Below, piece after piece: positions 42,156 to 53,668 of a stretch of 64,000 nt of DNA (positions are counted from its first letter, which is position 1; every line of letters begins with the position of its first letter). A program made the translations under genes and the position numbers. The notes under the pieces are model-generated. The model was not told the origin of the DNA and did not search any database. It worked only from the letters and a program-made list of their open reading frames with translations. Origin of the DNA: Setomelanomma holmii (lineage: Eukaryota; Ascomycota; Dothideomycetes; Pleosporales; Phaeosphaeriaceae); the NCBI GenBank assembly GCA_010015745.1, contig ML978206.1, positions 124,001-188,000 of the forward strand. The letters are read 5' to 3'.

Positions 42156-43430
42156 TCAGGCTATGATGCGTAGTCGTTTGCTTACTTCTTCTAGAAGGTG
42201 TGCACGTTCAACCTCATCTCCCACATCCAGATTCTTCGCTGGTAGAGACAGGATCTTGCAGCGCACGTTGCAAGGACCAGATGTATCGTCTTGAAGGAGA
42301 ATGGCCAGAGCGGCACCATTGCTTTCAGCCAGTTCAAGCTGCTTCCTTGGTCTTCTCCTCGACAAGCCTGTCGCTTCCGTAGGCTACGAGCCACACGTCA
42401 ATCCTCTTGGGGCTCGCCTCGTCTGAACGAGCTTTGAGCATGGTCAGGATGCGGTCGATGCTAAAAGATATGCTTACGCAAGGGATATCTCGCCGGCTGA
42501 ACATGCCCACAAGATTGTCGTATCTTCCCCCGGCGGCAACACTGCCAACCTTAAAGGAAGTATCTTTTGGAACGACTTCGTAGATCAAGCCTGTGTAGTA
42601 GTCGAGTCCCCGCGCTAGTGCTAGGTCGAACTGAACGTACTTCACGACATCAGAGGCAGTCAGATATCGCAAAAGTAGGACCATCTCTTCTACACCTTTC
42701 TTGATCTGCTCATTCTGCGAGACTATCTCGTCAGAGCGTAAGAACTTAAGCACTGCTGAGAAACTCGACGCCTTGTCTTGTAGGACATACACGCCGATTC
42801 TGTCTGCGGCTTGGGCTGCAAGGCCCTTCTCCTCCATCTCTTTCTTCACTTCGCTCCATGACATCTTATCTAGCTTGTCAACTGCAGAGCTGATTGAACG
42901 TACAAGCTCTGTAGGCACGCCGATGGCGGCAAAGATGCCGTCAAGGATCAGACGGTGATTGACCTTGATAGTCACGTCAAGTCCAAGTGCCTCAAAGACT
43001 TCGGCTGTAATGCACAGCACCTCGGAGTCTGGTATCATCAGGTCGAGTGCACCCGCATAATCAAAGTCGCACTGGTAGAACTCGCGCATGCGTCCGCGCT
43101 CTATTGCAGGTTGGTCTCTCCTGTATACCTTCCCGATCTGAAATCTCTTGATTCGGCGCATGTTATTCATGGCCAGCCAGCGCGCGAAAGGCACCGTCAA
43201 GTCGTACCGGAGCGCGCACATCTCGCCGCCTTGATCTTCGAGGTCATAGATGCGTTTCGAGTCCTCGCCATACTTGTCAGTTAAGATGCTCTTGAGCTCG
43301 AAGACTGGCGTATCGATCTCGGTGGCATTGTGGAGTTTGAAAATGCTTCAGATTTTGGCAAAGACAGCCTCGCGTAGGGCGATGTCGTTGCTGACCAGTC
43401 GCGTGTGCCCTTTGGCACTTTGATCTGCAT
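42156..43430 (-). pseudogene. Histidyl-tRNA synthetase pseudogene
   Basis: The catalytic core of a eukaryotic HisRS is readable on the minus strand: KVPKGTRDW (about 43.41 kb), then, after a one-base shift near 43390, DIALREAVFAKI, a TGA at 43348-43350, and IDTPVFELKSILTDKYGEDS, YDLTVPFARWLAMNN (motif 2 region), YRRDQPAIERGRMREFYQCD, LARGLDYYTGLIYE (HisRS signature) and GGRYDNLVGMF. The frame then ends prematurely at 42334. The next frame resumes KQLELAESNGAALAIL and ends EVERAHLLEEVSKRLRI (the extreme C-terminus), so some 50 residues of the anticodon-binding domain are deleted. With a frameshift, a stop and a deletion this cannot encode the essential enzyme. The functional gene must be elsewhere. 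Confidence 0.87.
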
Positions 43431-44140
43431 GTTCGGCAATTCAGGTGTATTGAAACTTCTCGTAGGACGAGACCGGTTTTGTTGTCTCAGATGTATGTGG
43501 GACTCAAAATTTGCTTTTGTGCTTGAAGTAGTAGTGCGATGGAATCTAGGCAGCTGTGAGTCAAAGGCGTTCTAGTCAGCGGTCCTGCCTAAAGATCGAA
43601 TCACACAGCGCCATGTAGCGTTCTGAAATACCACCGTGAAGAGATTTGATTCCTCCGAAATGGCTAAGAAGAGAGAACGAAAAAGTGGAAAAAAAAAACT
43701 TTCTTGTGCGCAAACAGGATTATGCCTTTCAGAGTCGTTCGTATGACTTCCTTGCTCGACCTTGACCGTGCAAGCCTCGGATGCGTCGGAAAGAGGTAAG
43801 TCGAGCACGTAAGTGCAGTTAATACCACCTGAGACTGGCATGCAAATCGTCTGGGTGTTGAATGATTAGGGGTTGGTGGCGTGCGAACGTTCATTGTCGC
43901 TGCCCAGCCAGCTAATCAGAACGCGTCGCCATCAGCGCATACGTCATCGTTGACTGCCAATCCTCACTTTGCCATCGCGACGCTATCACCGAATGTACAT
44001 CCTAGTCTCGTAGACTCCTCCTGTACCTACTCCGCCTCCGCGATATTCCACATTCCACACAGTGTTGTCTTATCGCGAACCGTACTGGTCCCACTACCGC
44101 ATTTTCCTGGTCCCCGAGCTCAACTTGGGAAGTCTTCACC
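43431..44140. other. Divergent spacer upstream of the PAF-acetylhydrolase gene
   Basis: 710 bp with a run of ten A at 43689-43698. It contains the 5' flank of the HisRS pseudogene and the promoter of the gene at 44141. The stretch just upstream of 43430 may hold more HisRS N-terminal sequence (SSYEKFQYT) in a shifted frame. Confidence 0.5.
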
Positions 44141-45702
44141 ATGGTATTCGGCCTGCGGCCGTTGACGCCGCGACGCGTCATATTCTTCACATCAGCTACA
44201 TTACTCTTCTGGATATTCGTCTTTAGCTTGACACCGATAATATCTCCGCTGCCGTCATACACTGGACCGCACGAAGTTGGTATTCTGGATGTTGAGACGG
44301 AAGTTGAAAAGCGGGTCATTCATGACGCGAAACTGAAAGAGACTGGAGAGAATGCATTCGAACTTCAAACTTTGGCGATCACATTGTACTACCCTTCTTC
44401 ACTTCCGACTGCGCCACCGAGTAGACGACCATGGGCACGACCCTGGCTTCCACAGCCGATATCCTTGATTGGCATTGGATATGCTCGACTTGCTGGCGTT
44501 AAATTTCCTCCCTTACAACATCTATTCACATTCGGTCTCTGGCTCTTTGGATCAAGTACCGTGATTCCAGGTGTCGTTGACGCGCCGATTCTTTCTGGCG
44601 CCGAAAAGGTCTTGCTGGACGTAAGCGGTGGCGCTGCAGGCTTCGGCAAGATTCTAGAGGCAGCTGAGCATGAACACCAGGAGCTGAAGCGCGACGAGCA
44701 ACTCGGCAAGCTGCCCTGTGTAGTCTTCACACATGGCATGGCGGGTATGAGTCAAAGCTACTCACACTATCTCGGCAGTATCGCGAGTCACGGCTATGTC
44801 GTCGCCGCTGTCGAGCATCGTGACGGCAGTGGCCCTGGTACGATAATCCATCATCCAAATGGCACGGAGAGGAAAGTGTGGCACATGAAGCTACAGGATC
44901 TTGAGTCGCATCCACCCATGACCGATCTAGATTTGAAGGAGGCACAACTCAACTTTCGCGAAGCTGAGATCAGCGAGACGATCAAGCTGTTCGCGCTGCT
45001 CAATGAGGGCGACGCTCTTATTGTCAATCTGAAGCCCGATTCGCCTCGCGAGTCCCTTCCCGGCTTCAAGCAACGTCTCGATCTATCCGCCGTTACCGTC
45101 GCGGGCCACTCGTACGGCGCGACCGGCGCGATGCAAGCGCTCAAATCCGCCGGCACAGAAGCAATGCCTATCAACGCCGGCATCGCTCTGGATCCTGGAA
45201 AGGGTTCTGGACCCCTCAACAAAGACATCGACGTGCCCGTCTTGGTGTTTCACAGCGGCGAATGGACGGAGAAGCAAACTGATTTCTACGACCAAGGGAA
45301 ACACTTCGACGTCGTGAGAAAGATCGTTTACAGCGTTAGGGAGGGATGGTTCATGACCTTAAGTAAGTATCAATCACTTGCGCATGGATGCTTCCCCCAT
45401 TGCTAACACGTCCAGGCGGCTCTGCACACCCATCCATTACCGACGCGCCACTCATCATTCCCTGGATCATGAAGATGGTCACGGGCACTACGCTGGATTC
45501 TAGAATTGCTTTGCGAGAGTATGTCCACCCGTCGGTGCAATTTCTGGAATATCTGAAATCCGGAGAAAAGAAGGGCTTGCTGGCAAGTGAGGTTACGAGC
45601 AAACATGGACCACTTGGCGATGCAGACAAGCGCGGGAAGGTCAAGGGCCAGTATGGCGCTGATTGGGAAGTGCATGTTGTGCCGGAGGGGAAGAAGGAGT
45701 AA
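44141..45702 (+). CDS. Platelet-activating-factor acetylhydrolase family lipase, membrane-anchored
   Basis: CDS join(44141..45362,45416..45702), 502 residues; 53-bp intron GTAAGT...TCCAG (phase 1). Residues about 12-33 form a signal-anchor helix (VIFFTSATLLFWIFVFSLTP). The alpha/beta-hydrolase core has FTHGMAGMSQSYSHYLGSIA (oxyanion region, about 198-217), AAVEHRDGSGPG and the nucleophile motif VAGHSYGATGAM (Ser about 324). An acidic residue follows in the ALDPGKG block. The catalytic His is likely in SGSAHPSITDAP, formed across the splice. The family hydrolyses the sn-2 acetyl or short oxidised chains of phospholipids. The membrane anchor suggests the ER/secretory system. It is convergent with RPF1, 103 bp away. 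Confidence 0.87.
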
Positions 45703-45805
45703 TTCACTGGTATCACTTGATACTCAAAAGCACATTCTTTGCAAGACCGTGTACAAGGCCATAGCAGCACGCCCCAACCACCCATCCAATAACCAGCACA
45801 CCAGT

Positions 45806-47104
45806 CTACATGTTGAACCTCGTCCTCTTTTTCTCCATCCTGCCCTTCCATTCCCACTCCTGTCCACTGCGCCATTGCACTTCCCTATCAATCCTACGCA
45901 GCTTCAACGTCATCCTTGGGCCAATCTCCTGCATTCCGACTTTGACATCTTCGACTCCCTTCATCGGTTTCCCGTCATTCGCTAATATTGGCTTCTCGCT
46001 CTCGCGCTTGTCGCGGAATACATATCTGTGCCGGCGCACAAAGATGTAATCACGCTGATTGTGGAGTGTCAGGACTTGTCTGCCTTCTAGCTCTGGTACT
46101 GCGGGGAACAGGCCCTTGAAAAGATGTGCCGTCAGTATACCGAGTGGTGTTTTGAAGTTGTTTAGGATGAGTTCGGGGTAGTGGCCCGTGTCGTTTGCGT
46201 GGCGGGGAAGTTTCTTGCCATCAATCCAGTTTGTGACGGAGAAGTGGAAGTGTGGACCGGTTGGGAGGGTGATGATGTCCAGGCCGTCGGGCTTCTTCTC
46301 GTGCTCGGCTTGCATGAGCACAACGAGGGCTGTGTAGCCGCGGTTCGCGGCGAAGGCGGCGATTTCTCGTACGGAATACTTGTGTGCGTGTACGTGCGCC
46401 GTGCGCCGAATGTACTTGCTGTTGGGAAACAACGACGTCAAGACTTCGGCGTGAGCGTGTAGTGTGGAGTTTATGCTTGTTGTAATGAGGATTTTTGGTT
46501 CGGGAACGGGATTGAATATTGCTGGGAACTTTTGCTTGAGGAATTCGGGTGAGAGTTCGAGGTTGGTGGCGGTGGTTGTTGCGACGGAGCCAGAGGGACT
46601 TGCGGCGCGCTTCTTGGGTCGTGGTGGCGCATCTGAGTCTGATGCGTCGTCGTCGTCCGAGTCGACGTCCGAGTCTTCTGAAGAGGCGTCGAGCATGCTG
46701 TCCGCATCGTCGTCGGCTTCCGAGTCGCTGTTTGCGCCTTGTTTCTCTAGCTTCTTTAGCTTCGCCAGCACGCCTTCTTCGCCGTCCTCAGTCTCTGCTT
46801 CTGCCGCTTCTTGTGCCAGTTTCCTCCGCTTCGCTAGCCGCTCCACGTCCACGGCCCAGCCTAGCGCATCCTCCTCGTCGCCCACTGGGTCGTTGTCCCA
46901 CACCCGCTTGCTGTCGATTGTAACAGGAACATTGGTCGCATGTCGCTCTTCTCGCAACGACGGGTTCTTGTCCTCTTCTCGTTTCCGCCGGTGTCTTGCG
47001 TCTCTCTTCTCGGCTTCTCTTGTCTTCTTGATGTTGAGATACGCGGCTTGTCGACGGAGCTTGTTCTTGGGTTTGAAGCCCGAGGCGGTGTTGGTGGCCG
47101 CCAT
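45806..47104 (-). CDS. RPF1: Ribosome production factor 1 (Brix-domain protein)
   Basis: Intronless, 432 residues. The N-terminus FKPKNKLRRQAAYLNIKKTR is the usual nucleolar-targeting start of Rpf1. Residues 85-165 are an acidic Ser/Asp/Glu stretch. The Brix domain spans about 200-415: ILITTSINSTLHAHAEVL, LFPNSKYIRRTAH, GLDIITLPTGPHFHFSVTNW, LILNNFKTPLGILTAHLFKG, and the C-terminal RIDREVQWRSGQEWEWKGRM. Rpf1 acts in the nucleolus in pre-60S assembly and processing of 27S pre-rRNA. The length and motif order match the family. It is divergent from the glycyl-tRNA synthetase gene. Confidence 0.93.
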   Translation of the reverse strand: MAATNTASGFKPKNKLRRQAAYLNIKKTREAEKRDARHRRKREEDKNPSLREERHATNVPVTIDSKRVWDNDPVGDEEDALGWAVDVERLAKRRKLAQEAAEAETEDGEEGVLAKLKKLEKQGANSDSEADDDADSMLDASSEDSDVDSDDDDASDSDAPPRPKKRAASPSGSVATTTATNLELSPEFLKQKFPAIFNPVPEPKILITTSINSTLHAHAEVLTSLFPNSKYIRRTAHVHAHKYSVREIAAFAANRGYTALVVLMQAEHEKKPDGLDIITLPTGPHFHFSVTNWIDGKKLPRHANDTGHYPELILNNFKTPLGILTAHLFKGLFPAVPELEGRQVLTLHNQRDYIFVRRHRYVFRDKRESEKPILANDGKPMKGVEDVKVGMQEIGPRMTLKLRRIDREVQWRSGQEWEWKGRMEKKRTRFNM

Positions 47105-47379
47105 GCTATCTAGTGCTTCTACTTATGAGGAGGCGACTATGGGTAATTTGCCGGCGCAATTGTCGAGCGTTCAGCGTTCGGGTGGTATAGCACTTCGTCG
47201 ACAAGTTTCCAAAACTTTTTGGTGGGACCCGGCGATTCCTTGCGCCGACAACTCTTGGCGCGTCTCATGCCAGTCACAGCTCGCAGAGTCATTGCGGTGA
47301 CGCAGCTTCATCTGTACATATTGCATCCAGTCACTCTTTGAACGTTCCTCCTGTCCACTGCAGGAGATAAATCACGTGT
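47105..47379. promoter_or_regulatory. Shared divergent promoter, RPF1 and glycyl-tRNA synthetase
   Basis: Only 275 bp separate the starts of two translation-related genes (ribosome assembly and tRNA charging). Co-regulation as growth genes is plausible but not shown. Confidence 0.5.
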
Positions 47380-49725
47380 ATGCGCCAGCTGTCGCGATTG
47401 CTGCGCGTCAATTGCTTCTCTTCATCTCCACTGCGTCCCTGCAGGCCCGTTTCTAGTACCCCGCCTTGCCTTGTTTATCCCACCAAGAGCTTTGCGACTA
47501 CTGCAACCCACCAAAGATTTCAGGTCCCGACGCGGAAGAAGCAAGACAACGTTGTCATGGCTGGTGATATGACCACGTTCAAGGGCAAGCCCTTTGACCG
47601 GGCTTCGCTCGAGTCGCTCATGAAGGTGCGCATATTCTATGATTTCGAAGCCCCATGGAGTCACACTGACTTTCGCAGCGACGACTATTCTACACACCCG
47701 CCTTCGACATCTACGGCGGTGTCTCTGGCCTCTACGACTATGGCCCAGCCGGCTGCGCACTCACAAATAACATAGTCGACATATGGCGGAAGCACTTTGT
47801 GCTGAAGGAGAATATGCTCGAGGGTAGAGCGCACGCGATCGTATGGAAATAATCTCACTGACAGAAAACAGTTGACTGCACCATGCTCACACCTCACGAA
47901 GTCCTCAAAACCTCCGGCCACGTCGACAAGTTCGCCGACTGGATGTGCAAAGATCCCAAGACGGGCGAGATCTTCCGCGCAGACCATCTAGTTGAGGAAG
48001 TGCTCGAGGCACGACTGAAGGGCAACAAGGAAGCGCGCGGTCAGAAGGTCGAAGTCGAGGAGGAAGATCCAAAGAAGAAAAAGAAGAAGGTCAAGAACAT
48101 CCAGGCCATCAAGCTAGACGATGCGCTTGTCCAAGAGATTGAGGAGGTGCTCGCCAAGATTGACAACTACGGTGGTGAGGAGCTCGGTCAGCTCATAGAG
48201 AAGTACGACATCAAGAATCCTGCAACTGGCGGCAAGCTAGAGCCACCAGTCGCCTTCAACTTGATGTTCCAAACCTCGATCGGCCCATCATCGAACATGC
48301 CCGGCTACCTGAGACCAGAAACTGCGCAGGGCCAGTTCCTCAACTTCCAAAAGTTGCTCGAATTCAACCAGCAGCAGATGCCCTTTGCGTCCGCCTCCAT
48401 CGGCAAATCCTTCCGCAACGAAATCTCCCCACGATCCGGCTTGCTGCGTGTTCGAGAGTTCCTGATGGCTGAGATCGAGCACTTTGTCGACCCCGAGGGT
48501 GGCAAGAAGCACCACAGATTTGACGAAGTCAAGGATGTCGAGCTCGAGCTTCTCAATCGGGACGTGCAATTGGCTGGCAAGACACACGTCGAAACCACGA
48601 AGATCGGCAAAGCTGTCGAGTCTGGCCTTGTGGACAATGAGACCCTTGGTTACTTCCTCGCCCGTATCCAGCAATTCCTCTTCAAGATCGGTGTCGACCC
48701 AAAGAAAATTCGCTTCCGACAACACATGGCAAATGAGATGGCGCATTACGCGGCAGACTGCTGGGATGCTGAGCTGCTCACATCTTTCGGCTGGATAGAA
48801 TGCGTCGGCTGTGCTGATCGCAGCGCATACGATCTGTCGGTACACATGAAGAAGACTGGCGCACCTCTCGTGGTCCGCGAGCCAAGGAAAGAGCCGCTCA
48901 AGGTCGAGGAATGGCAATGCGATCTCGACAAGAAGAAGTTTGGTCCCAAGTTCAAGAAGGATGGCAAAACCGTAGAAGCTGCCATCGAGGCGCTTTCCCA
49001 AGCCCTGCGCGAGAAGCTTTCGCTGGATCTGGAGAAGGAAGGCAAGATTGTCATTGACGTGCCAGGCGTCGGTGATGGTAAGGTTGAAGTGCCGAAGGAG
49101 CTCATCACAATTGAGAAGCGCACAAGAGTCGAGAATGTACGAGAATACACACCCAACGTCATCGAGCCGTCTTTCGGTATCGGCCGTATATTCTACGTAA
49201 GTTCTCTGGTCGATTTGTGTTGCAGCGACTGACAGTAACAGGCTCTGTGCGAGCATCTTTACTGGACACGTGAGCAAGATGAAGCTCGTGGTGTTCTCTC
49301 GTTTCCCCCGACAGTTGCGCCAACGAAGGTTCTCATCGTTCCACTCAGCTCACACGCCGACTTCAAGCCATTCGTACGGACACTGAGCGACCAGCTTCAA
49401 GAGCTTGGTATCTCCACTCGAGTCGACGATTCCGGCGCGTCCATCGGCAAGCGATACTCGGTGAGTCAATGATACAGCACTGTTCAGGACAGTCTACTAA
49501 CGGGAGCAGCGTAATGATGAGCTCGGTACGCCTCTAGGCATCACCATTGATTTCCAATCCGTCAAGGACAATACATTCACATTGCGAGACCGCGATTCGA
49601 CGGAGCAAGTTCGTGCCGGCTTGGATGAGATCACAAAAGCTATCTCAAGTCTTGTAAATGGCAAGGAGAAGTGGTCGGATATCGCCGCGCGGCTGCCCAA
49701 ATTCGAGGGTCAAGAGGTTGACTAG
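47380..49725 (+). CDS. Glycyl-tRNA synthetase, candidate dual mitochondrial/cytosolic product
   Basis: Five exons: join(47380..47625,47679..47823,47872..49196,49242..49460,49510..49725), 716 residues; introns 45-53 bp. From the first ATG residues 1-50 are Arg/Ser-rich without acids, a typical mitochondrial presequence. A second ATG (codon 60, 47557) in a better context gives a cytosolic form starting MAGDMTTFKGKPFDRASLES. The class II core reads FYTPAFDIYGGVSGLYDYGP, LRPETAQGQFLNFQKLLEF, the motif 2 stretch IGKSFRNEISPRSGLLRVRE, ECVGCADRSAYDL and the motif 3 stretch EPSFGIGRIFY. The C-terminal anticodon-binding domain (VLIVPLSSHADFKPFV ... DDSGASIGKRYS) lies in exons 4 and 5. The enzyme charges tRNA-Gly. 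Fungi often use one gene for both compartments. Confidence 0.94.
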
Positions 49726-51700
49726 GAATGGTAGAAAGTTCTTAAACCATTTAGTAGGAAGCCTGTTCACACGAAGCACGCTCCATGAGAGCAATAGAGA
49801 GACGTCTGGTGGAAGGCATGATGACGCCATGTGCTTCATGCACTTGCCGTTGGCACCTTCCCTTCTAATGAGAACTTCCACCACCATCATGCCATTCTAA
49901 CCTTTTCCCCTTCACAATGACTATAGAAAGGTACCTCTACCATTCCCCGCTTTCTTTCTAATTTTCGAATCCTTCGACCCGACATTGACGAGCAGCGCGC
50001 CTTGCCCGTTGCAGTCACCCCTTACACACTCGCCTACCTCCGTCACGCACTCCCCGTCCCAGTACTCACCTCTGGCGCTGACGTGTTCCCACCATCTGGA
50101 CAAGATAGCCTCACGGAAGTGGCAGGAAAGTTCCGCGCCCCTGTTCACTACCTGGGAATTCGGATGGCCAATGAACGAAACGCCCGCCTCACTCTGCTCC
50201 AGCAACCTGGTCGGTGTGTGGTTGCCGACGAGTGAGGCATGGCCGAGCTCGAAATGACATGCCGCGCATGGGGCAGGATGTCACGGACGACCGCCACAGC
50301 CATGCATGTTCGCCAGCGTGGTGTATCGCTGGGTTCCCCAGGTATGTGTCACCAGACTCACTACCCATTATCAAGAGCTTCTTGTTCGAGATACGGGAAC
50401 ACCGACGAGCGTGGCGGCGACAAGATAGATCCTGACAAAGGTTACATTGAGCTGATTGCGAGTGTCGTAAGCTACGAGCACTGATGTCTTGAGAGCCCAC
50501 AGAGCGACCGCATCCCTCGAGTACGCTCAAACCCCTGATGCAGGACTACTCGCAGCAACCACCCCCGAACTTCTGCGGCCGGACGGCATCTTCCCGGCAA
50601 CAGCGACACCAAACATTTCACCTCTTTTCATAAAGTGACGTTTGAACTTCGACATGGATATATGATCACCATTGTAGTATTTTTCAGCTACAGAGGAGCA
50701 AAGTAACCCACGATCTCAGGGCATGAAAGCAGTTGTCGACTGGATGACTGGTTCCTGTTTCCGACGGGGTGGTTGAGCGCCGATCGTCCGAACCCCACGC
50801 CGCCGGACTGCTTGCTTGACCCGGCAGCAAGGCTATACCAAGCTGCAACACTCACGCATATTATTCGATGTCTACCGAAACGCGAAACATCCAGGTGGCC
50901 GTAAGGTAATTAGATTTTGCATTGGCTTGCAGGATCATCTCCTACCTACTGCAGGTGACGATCCTGTTCAGGCTCAGGTCTGCCCGCGGACGTACCCCTC
51001 CAACCATGACTAGCCCGCACTGCCGCACCTCACCGAAATTGCGCATCTTCTCATGGCCTGAGAGAAAACCGCCATCCGTATTCGAGAGGTGGCGCTTGTC
51101 TGACGGTATGTGCTGCTTACGACACGTCTTCAACATGCTTCGGCATCTGCTCGAGATTTCATAATTCTGTTTGCGGCAGTGTGGTCATCAGTCCGAGGGT
51201 TCAGCGCATTGCTGCATGCCCCAGTTTAGTGCGACCATCGTACTTCAGGATTCTCACTGCCTATCCCATCGTTTCAGGATACGGTCGAGACTGGCTGCTT
51301 AGCTATTGCTCTGCTACCATATCCGATCGCCCCTTGCAGCTCCACCACCAACAGTCGGCATACCAGTGGGGAAGAAGCAACTCACGCCAGCAGCTGTTTG
51401 TTCCGCCATACCTCGTCACCGGCATTTCATCCACCGATTGGAGAATTTAACTAACTGCTCGCATTACACTCCTAAAACTCCACGAACCGTCCAGGATCCC
51501 AGTTGTCACCCAGCCCAAGCGACATCGCTTACACCGTGGGACCCGGAACGTTATACCTCAGCATCGCTCGGCCTGAGCAATATGGATGCATCCATCTTCA
51601 AACTTACTCTAGACGCGAATAGCAACTAAAGTTTTGCTGTTCACAACTGATACCAAGCAAGCAAAGTGACTACACAACCACAGTCACATCTCCCGACGAA
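49726..51700. other. Intergenic region, possible old relics but none identified
   Basis: About 2 kb. A plus-strand stretch at 50002-50235 (YTLAYLRHALPVPVLTSGAD) is protein-like but breaks off, and no family or splice path is evident. The last part contains the promoter of the methyltransferase gene. Confidence 0.45.
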
Positions 51701-53121
51701 ATGGTTGAGGATGCGCCACCACCCGAGAGCTCGGTAGCAGCTCACACGGCGGCATCTCCACCCAAACGCCCACGAGCTGACTCAAGTAGCTCAACATCAC
51801 TAGAGTCGACGTAAGTCATCATTACTTTTGTATGATTTCAGCCGGACGCTTGCACGTCTCACGACCTTGTAGATTGTGACCTCATTGGTGCATTCGACAA
51901 TAACAGCAGGCTACACATCGCGAAGAACTCTACTAACGCTGTCATCGTAGTCGATCCATACGCACACTAGCATCAGGCGATCTAGAGTATATTCATGAGA
52001 ATGGACGGACGTATGGCAATCAGACATACTATCTGCCCTGCGTCTACATGCCAAACGACGACTTCAGGCAGCAGGACGTCATGGCACTACAACATCAGGT
52101 CTTTGTGCATGCACTCAAAGGCAAGCTCACGACTACGAAACCACTCCCCACAACTCGCAGGATTCTCGACCTGGGAACTGGGCCTGGGCACTGGGCGGTC
52201 GCTATGGCTCAGCAGTATTCACACGCAGAGGTCGTCGGTATCGACATGACAGAGTGGGATGTCGATACAACTGAAGCGACGCTCGGCGGCTCCAAGGTCA
52301 CCTGGGAGATTGATGACTTGGATGTCTGGGGTCGAGATCCGGATGTTGACACCTTGACTTCCTGGCCCGAACGATATGACTTCTTCACTGAGACCACCAA
52401 CCGAAATCCGCTGGACACTTCGCCGAACAGATCTAGGTCACAGAGTGGCCCAGAGGGTGAAGGCTCAGTCGAGTCATTGATCCCCAATCCTTTTGTACTC
52501 GCAGGTCAGCCTGAGCCCGGCTGGCACTTCAGCGAACCCTATGAGCTCATACACCTCCGAAACATGAAAGGGGTCTTTACACACTGGGAGGAAGTTTACA
52601 CCGAGATCTACAAGAGTTTGTCGCCAGGCGGCTGGGTCGAGGTCGTAGATTACGACTTCGGGCACATTCCAATGCCCACTGACTCGACCGACCCGTCGAC
52701 ACTACCCTTGCCGACAGTCCGCAGACTCTACAAAGCCGGTATCGAAGCGTCGTTCAAGTCTGGTCGACCACTGGGCACGTTCTACATGCACTCATCCTAC
52801 CTCGAAGAGGCCGGCTTCACAGACATACAGACCACGACTGTCAATGTCCCCGTCGGACAATGGCCTGAGGACGAGACGCAGAAAATGATTGGCAAACTGA
52901 TGCTTGTGGTGCTGATGGAGCATTTTGAGGCAGGCATGCCCCGATTGTTGACAAAGTATGGCGACAAAGATCGCACATGGACGTTGAAGGAGGTCATGGC
53001 GGATATTGCTGTTGCAAGAGATGAGATCGTCGACTGGTGTGGTAGGGCGGAGAGGGGTGAGGTGGAAGGATGGTGTGCGAGTTTCAAGTGGATCACGGGG
53101 AGGAAAAGCTGGCACGATTGA
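51701..53121 (+). CDS. TAM/LaeA-like SAM-dependent methyltransferase
   Basis: CDS join(51701..51810,51951..53121), 426 residues; 140-bp intron GTAAGT...CGTAG, long for this window. Exon 1 is a short disordered leader. Exon 2 starts SIRTLASGDLEYIHENGRTY, the Y..ENGR.Y entry motif of fungal TAM-type methyltransferases, then MALQHQVFVHAL. SAM motif I is RRILDLGTGPGHWAVAMA, with VVGIDMTEWD after it. Later come YELIHLRNMKGVFTHWEEV and SLSPGGWVEVVDYDFG. An insertion of about 70 residues lies between the DLDVWG segment and FSEPYELIHL. LaeA itself is a related regulator of secondary metabolism; most members have no known substrate. A start 3' of the intron is possible but would lose the leader. Confidence 0.85.
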
Positions 53122-53668
53122 GATGTAATTGGAGGTGGATTAGTATGGCATAATATTTATGGTGATTTCTACTTTTCGGAGCTTGCCTGGTCATGTCACT
53201 CAGCCTCGACGAGGAGCGCATTGAAGGCTTGTGGATGTCGGTGGTACGTGGCGCTTTCGGCTACGTGGAACCATTGACTGTTTACAGAGAGATATCGCCT
53301 TCCCCGAGACATTTCGGCATATCGTAGTCCTTGATCTGTGATATTAACGGTGTAAGCCGCATGTTCAGTCGCAAAGAAGCGTGAGCCTTCGAGCAATCAA
53401 GTTTGCGCCTGAGGCAGTGAGGGGCTGGGTGCTACAGCAGCCTAATCTCAAAAAAGCTAATGGGCACATTTTCAAGCATACCTATGGCATTTGATAGGTA
53501 AATAAATCTCAGTGTCGCTAGGATACTCAGCTAACATAGATTCCGACTCACTTCGACAAGTTGTACATCCAGCTGGTGATGTGAAGACCATACTTATAGA
53601 AATATCTCGTTGTCTGCTTGCACAACACGGCTGTTGCGGCTGAAGTTGTCTACCTCTCAATCCGTGCA
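53122..53668. other. Spacer between the methyltransferase and the P450 relic
   Basis: 547 bp. No gene recognised. Confidence 0.5.

Noticed and set aside
42334..43221. Functional 295-residue histidyl-tRNA synthetase
   Set aside because: N-terminal motif 1 region is out of frame with a TGA between, and the anticodon domain is deleted.
43689..43698. Poly(A) tract as a retro-copy tail of the HisRS pseudogene
   Set aside because: It lies at the 5' side of the minus-strand pseudogene, the wrong end for a poly(A) tail.
46464..47300. 278-codon plus Ser-rich ORF
   Set aside because: Antisense of the acidic stretch of RPF1.
48288..49277. 329-codon minus ORF
   Set aside because: Antisense of the glycyl-tRNA synthetase exon, which shows clear class II motifs.
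49921..50530. Possible oxidoreductase relic after the GlyRS gene
   Set aside because: Short protein-like runs only; no motif, no consistent frame and no family recognised.
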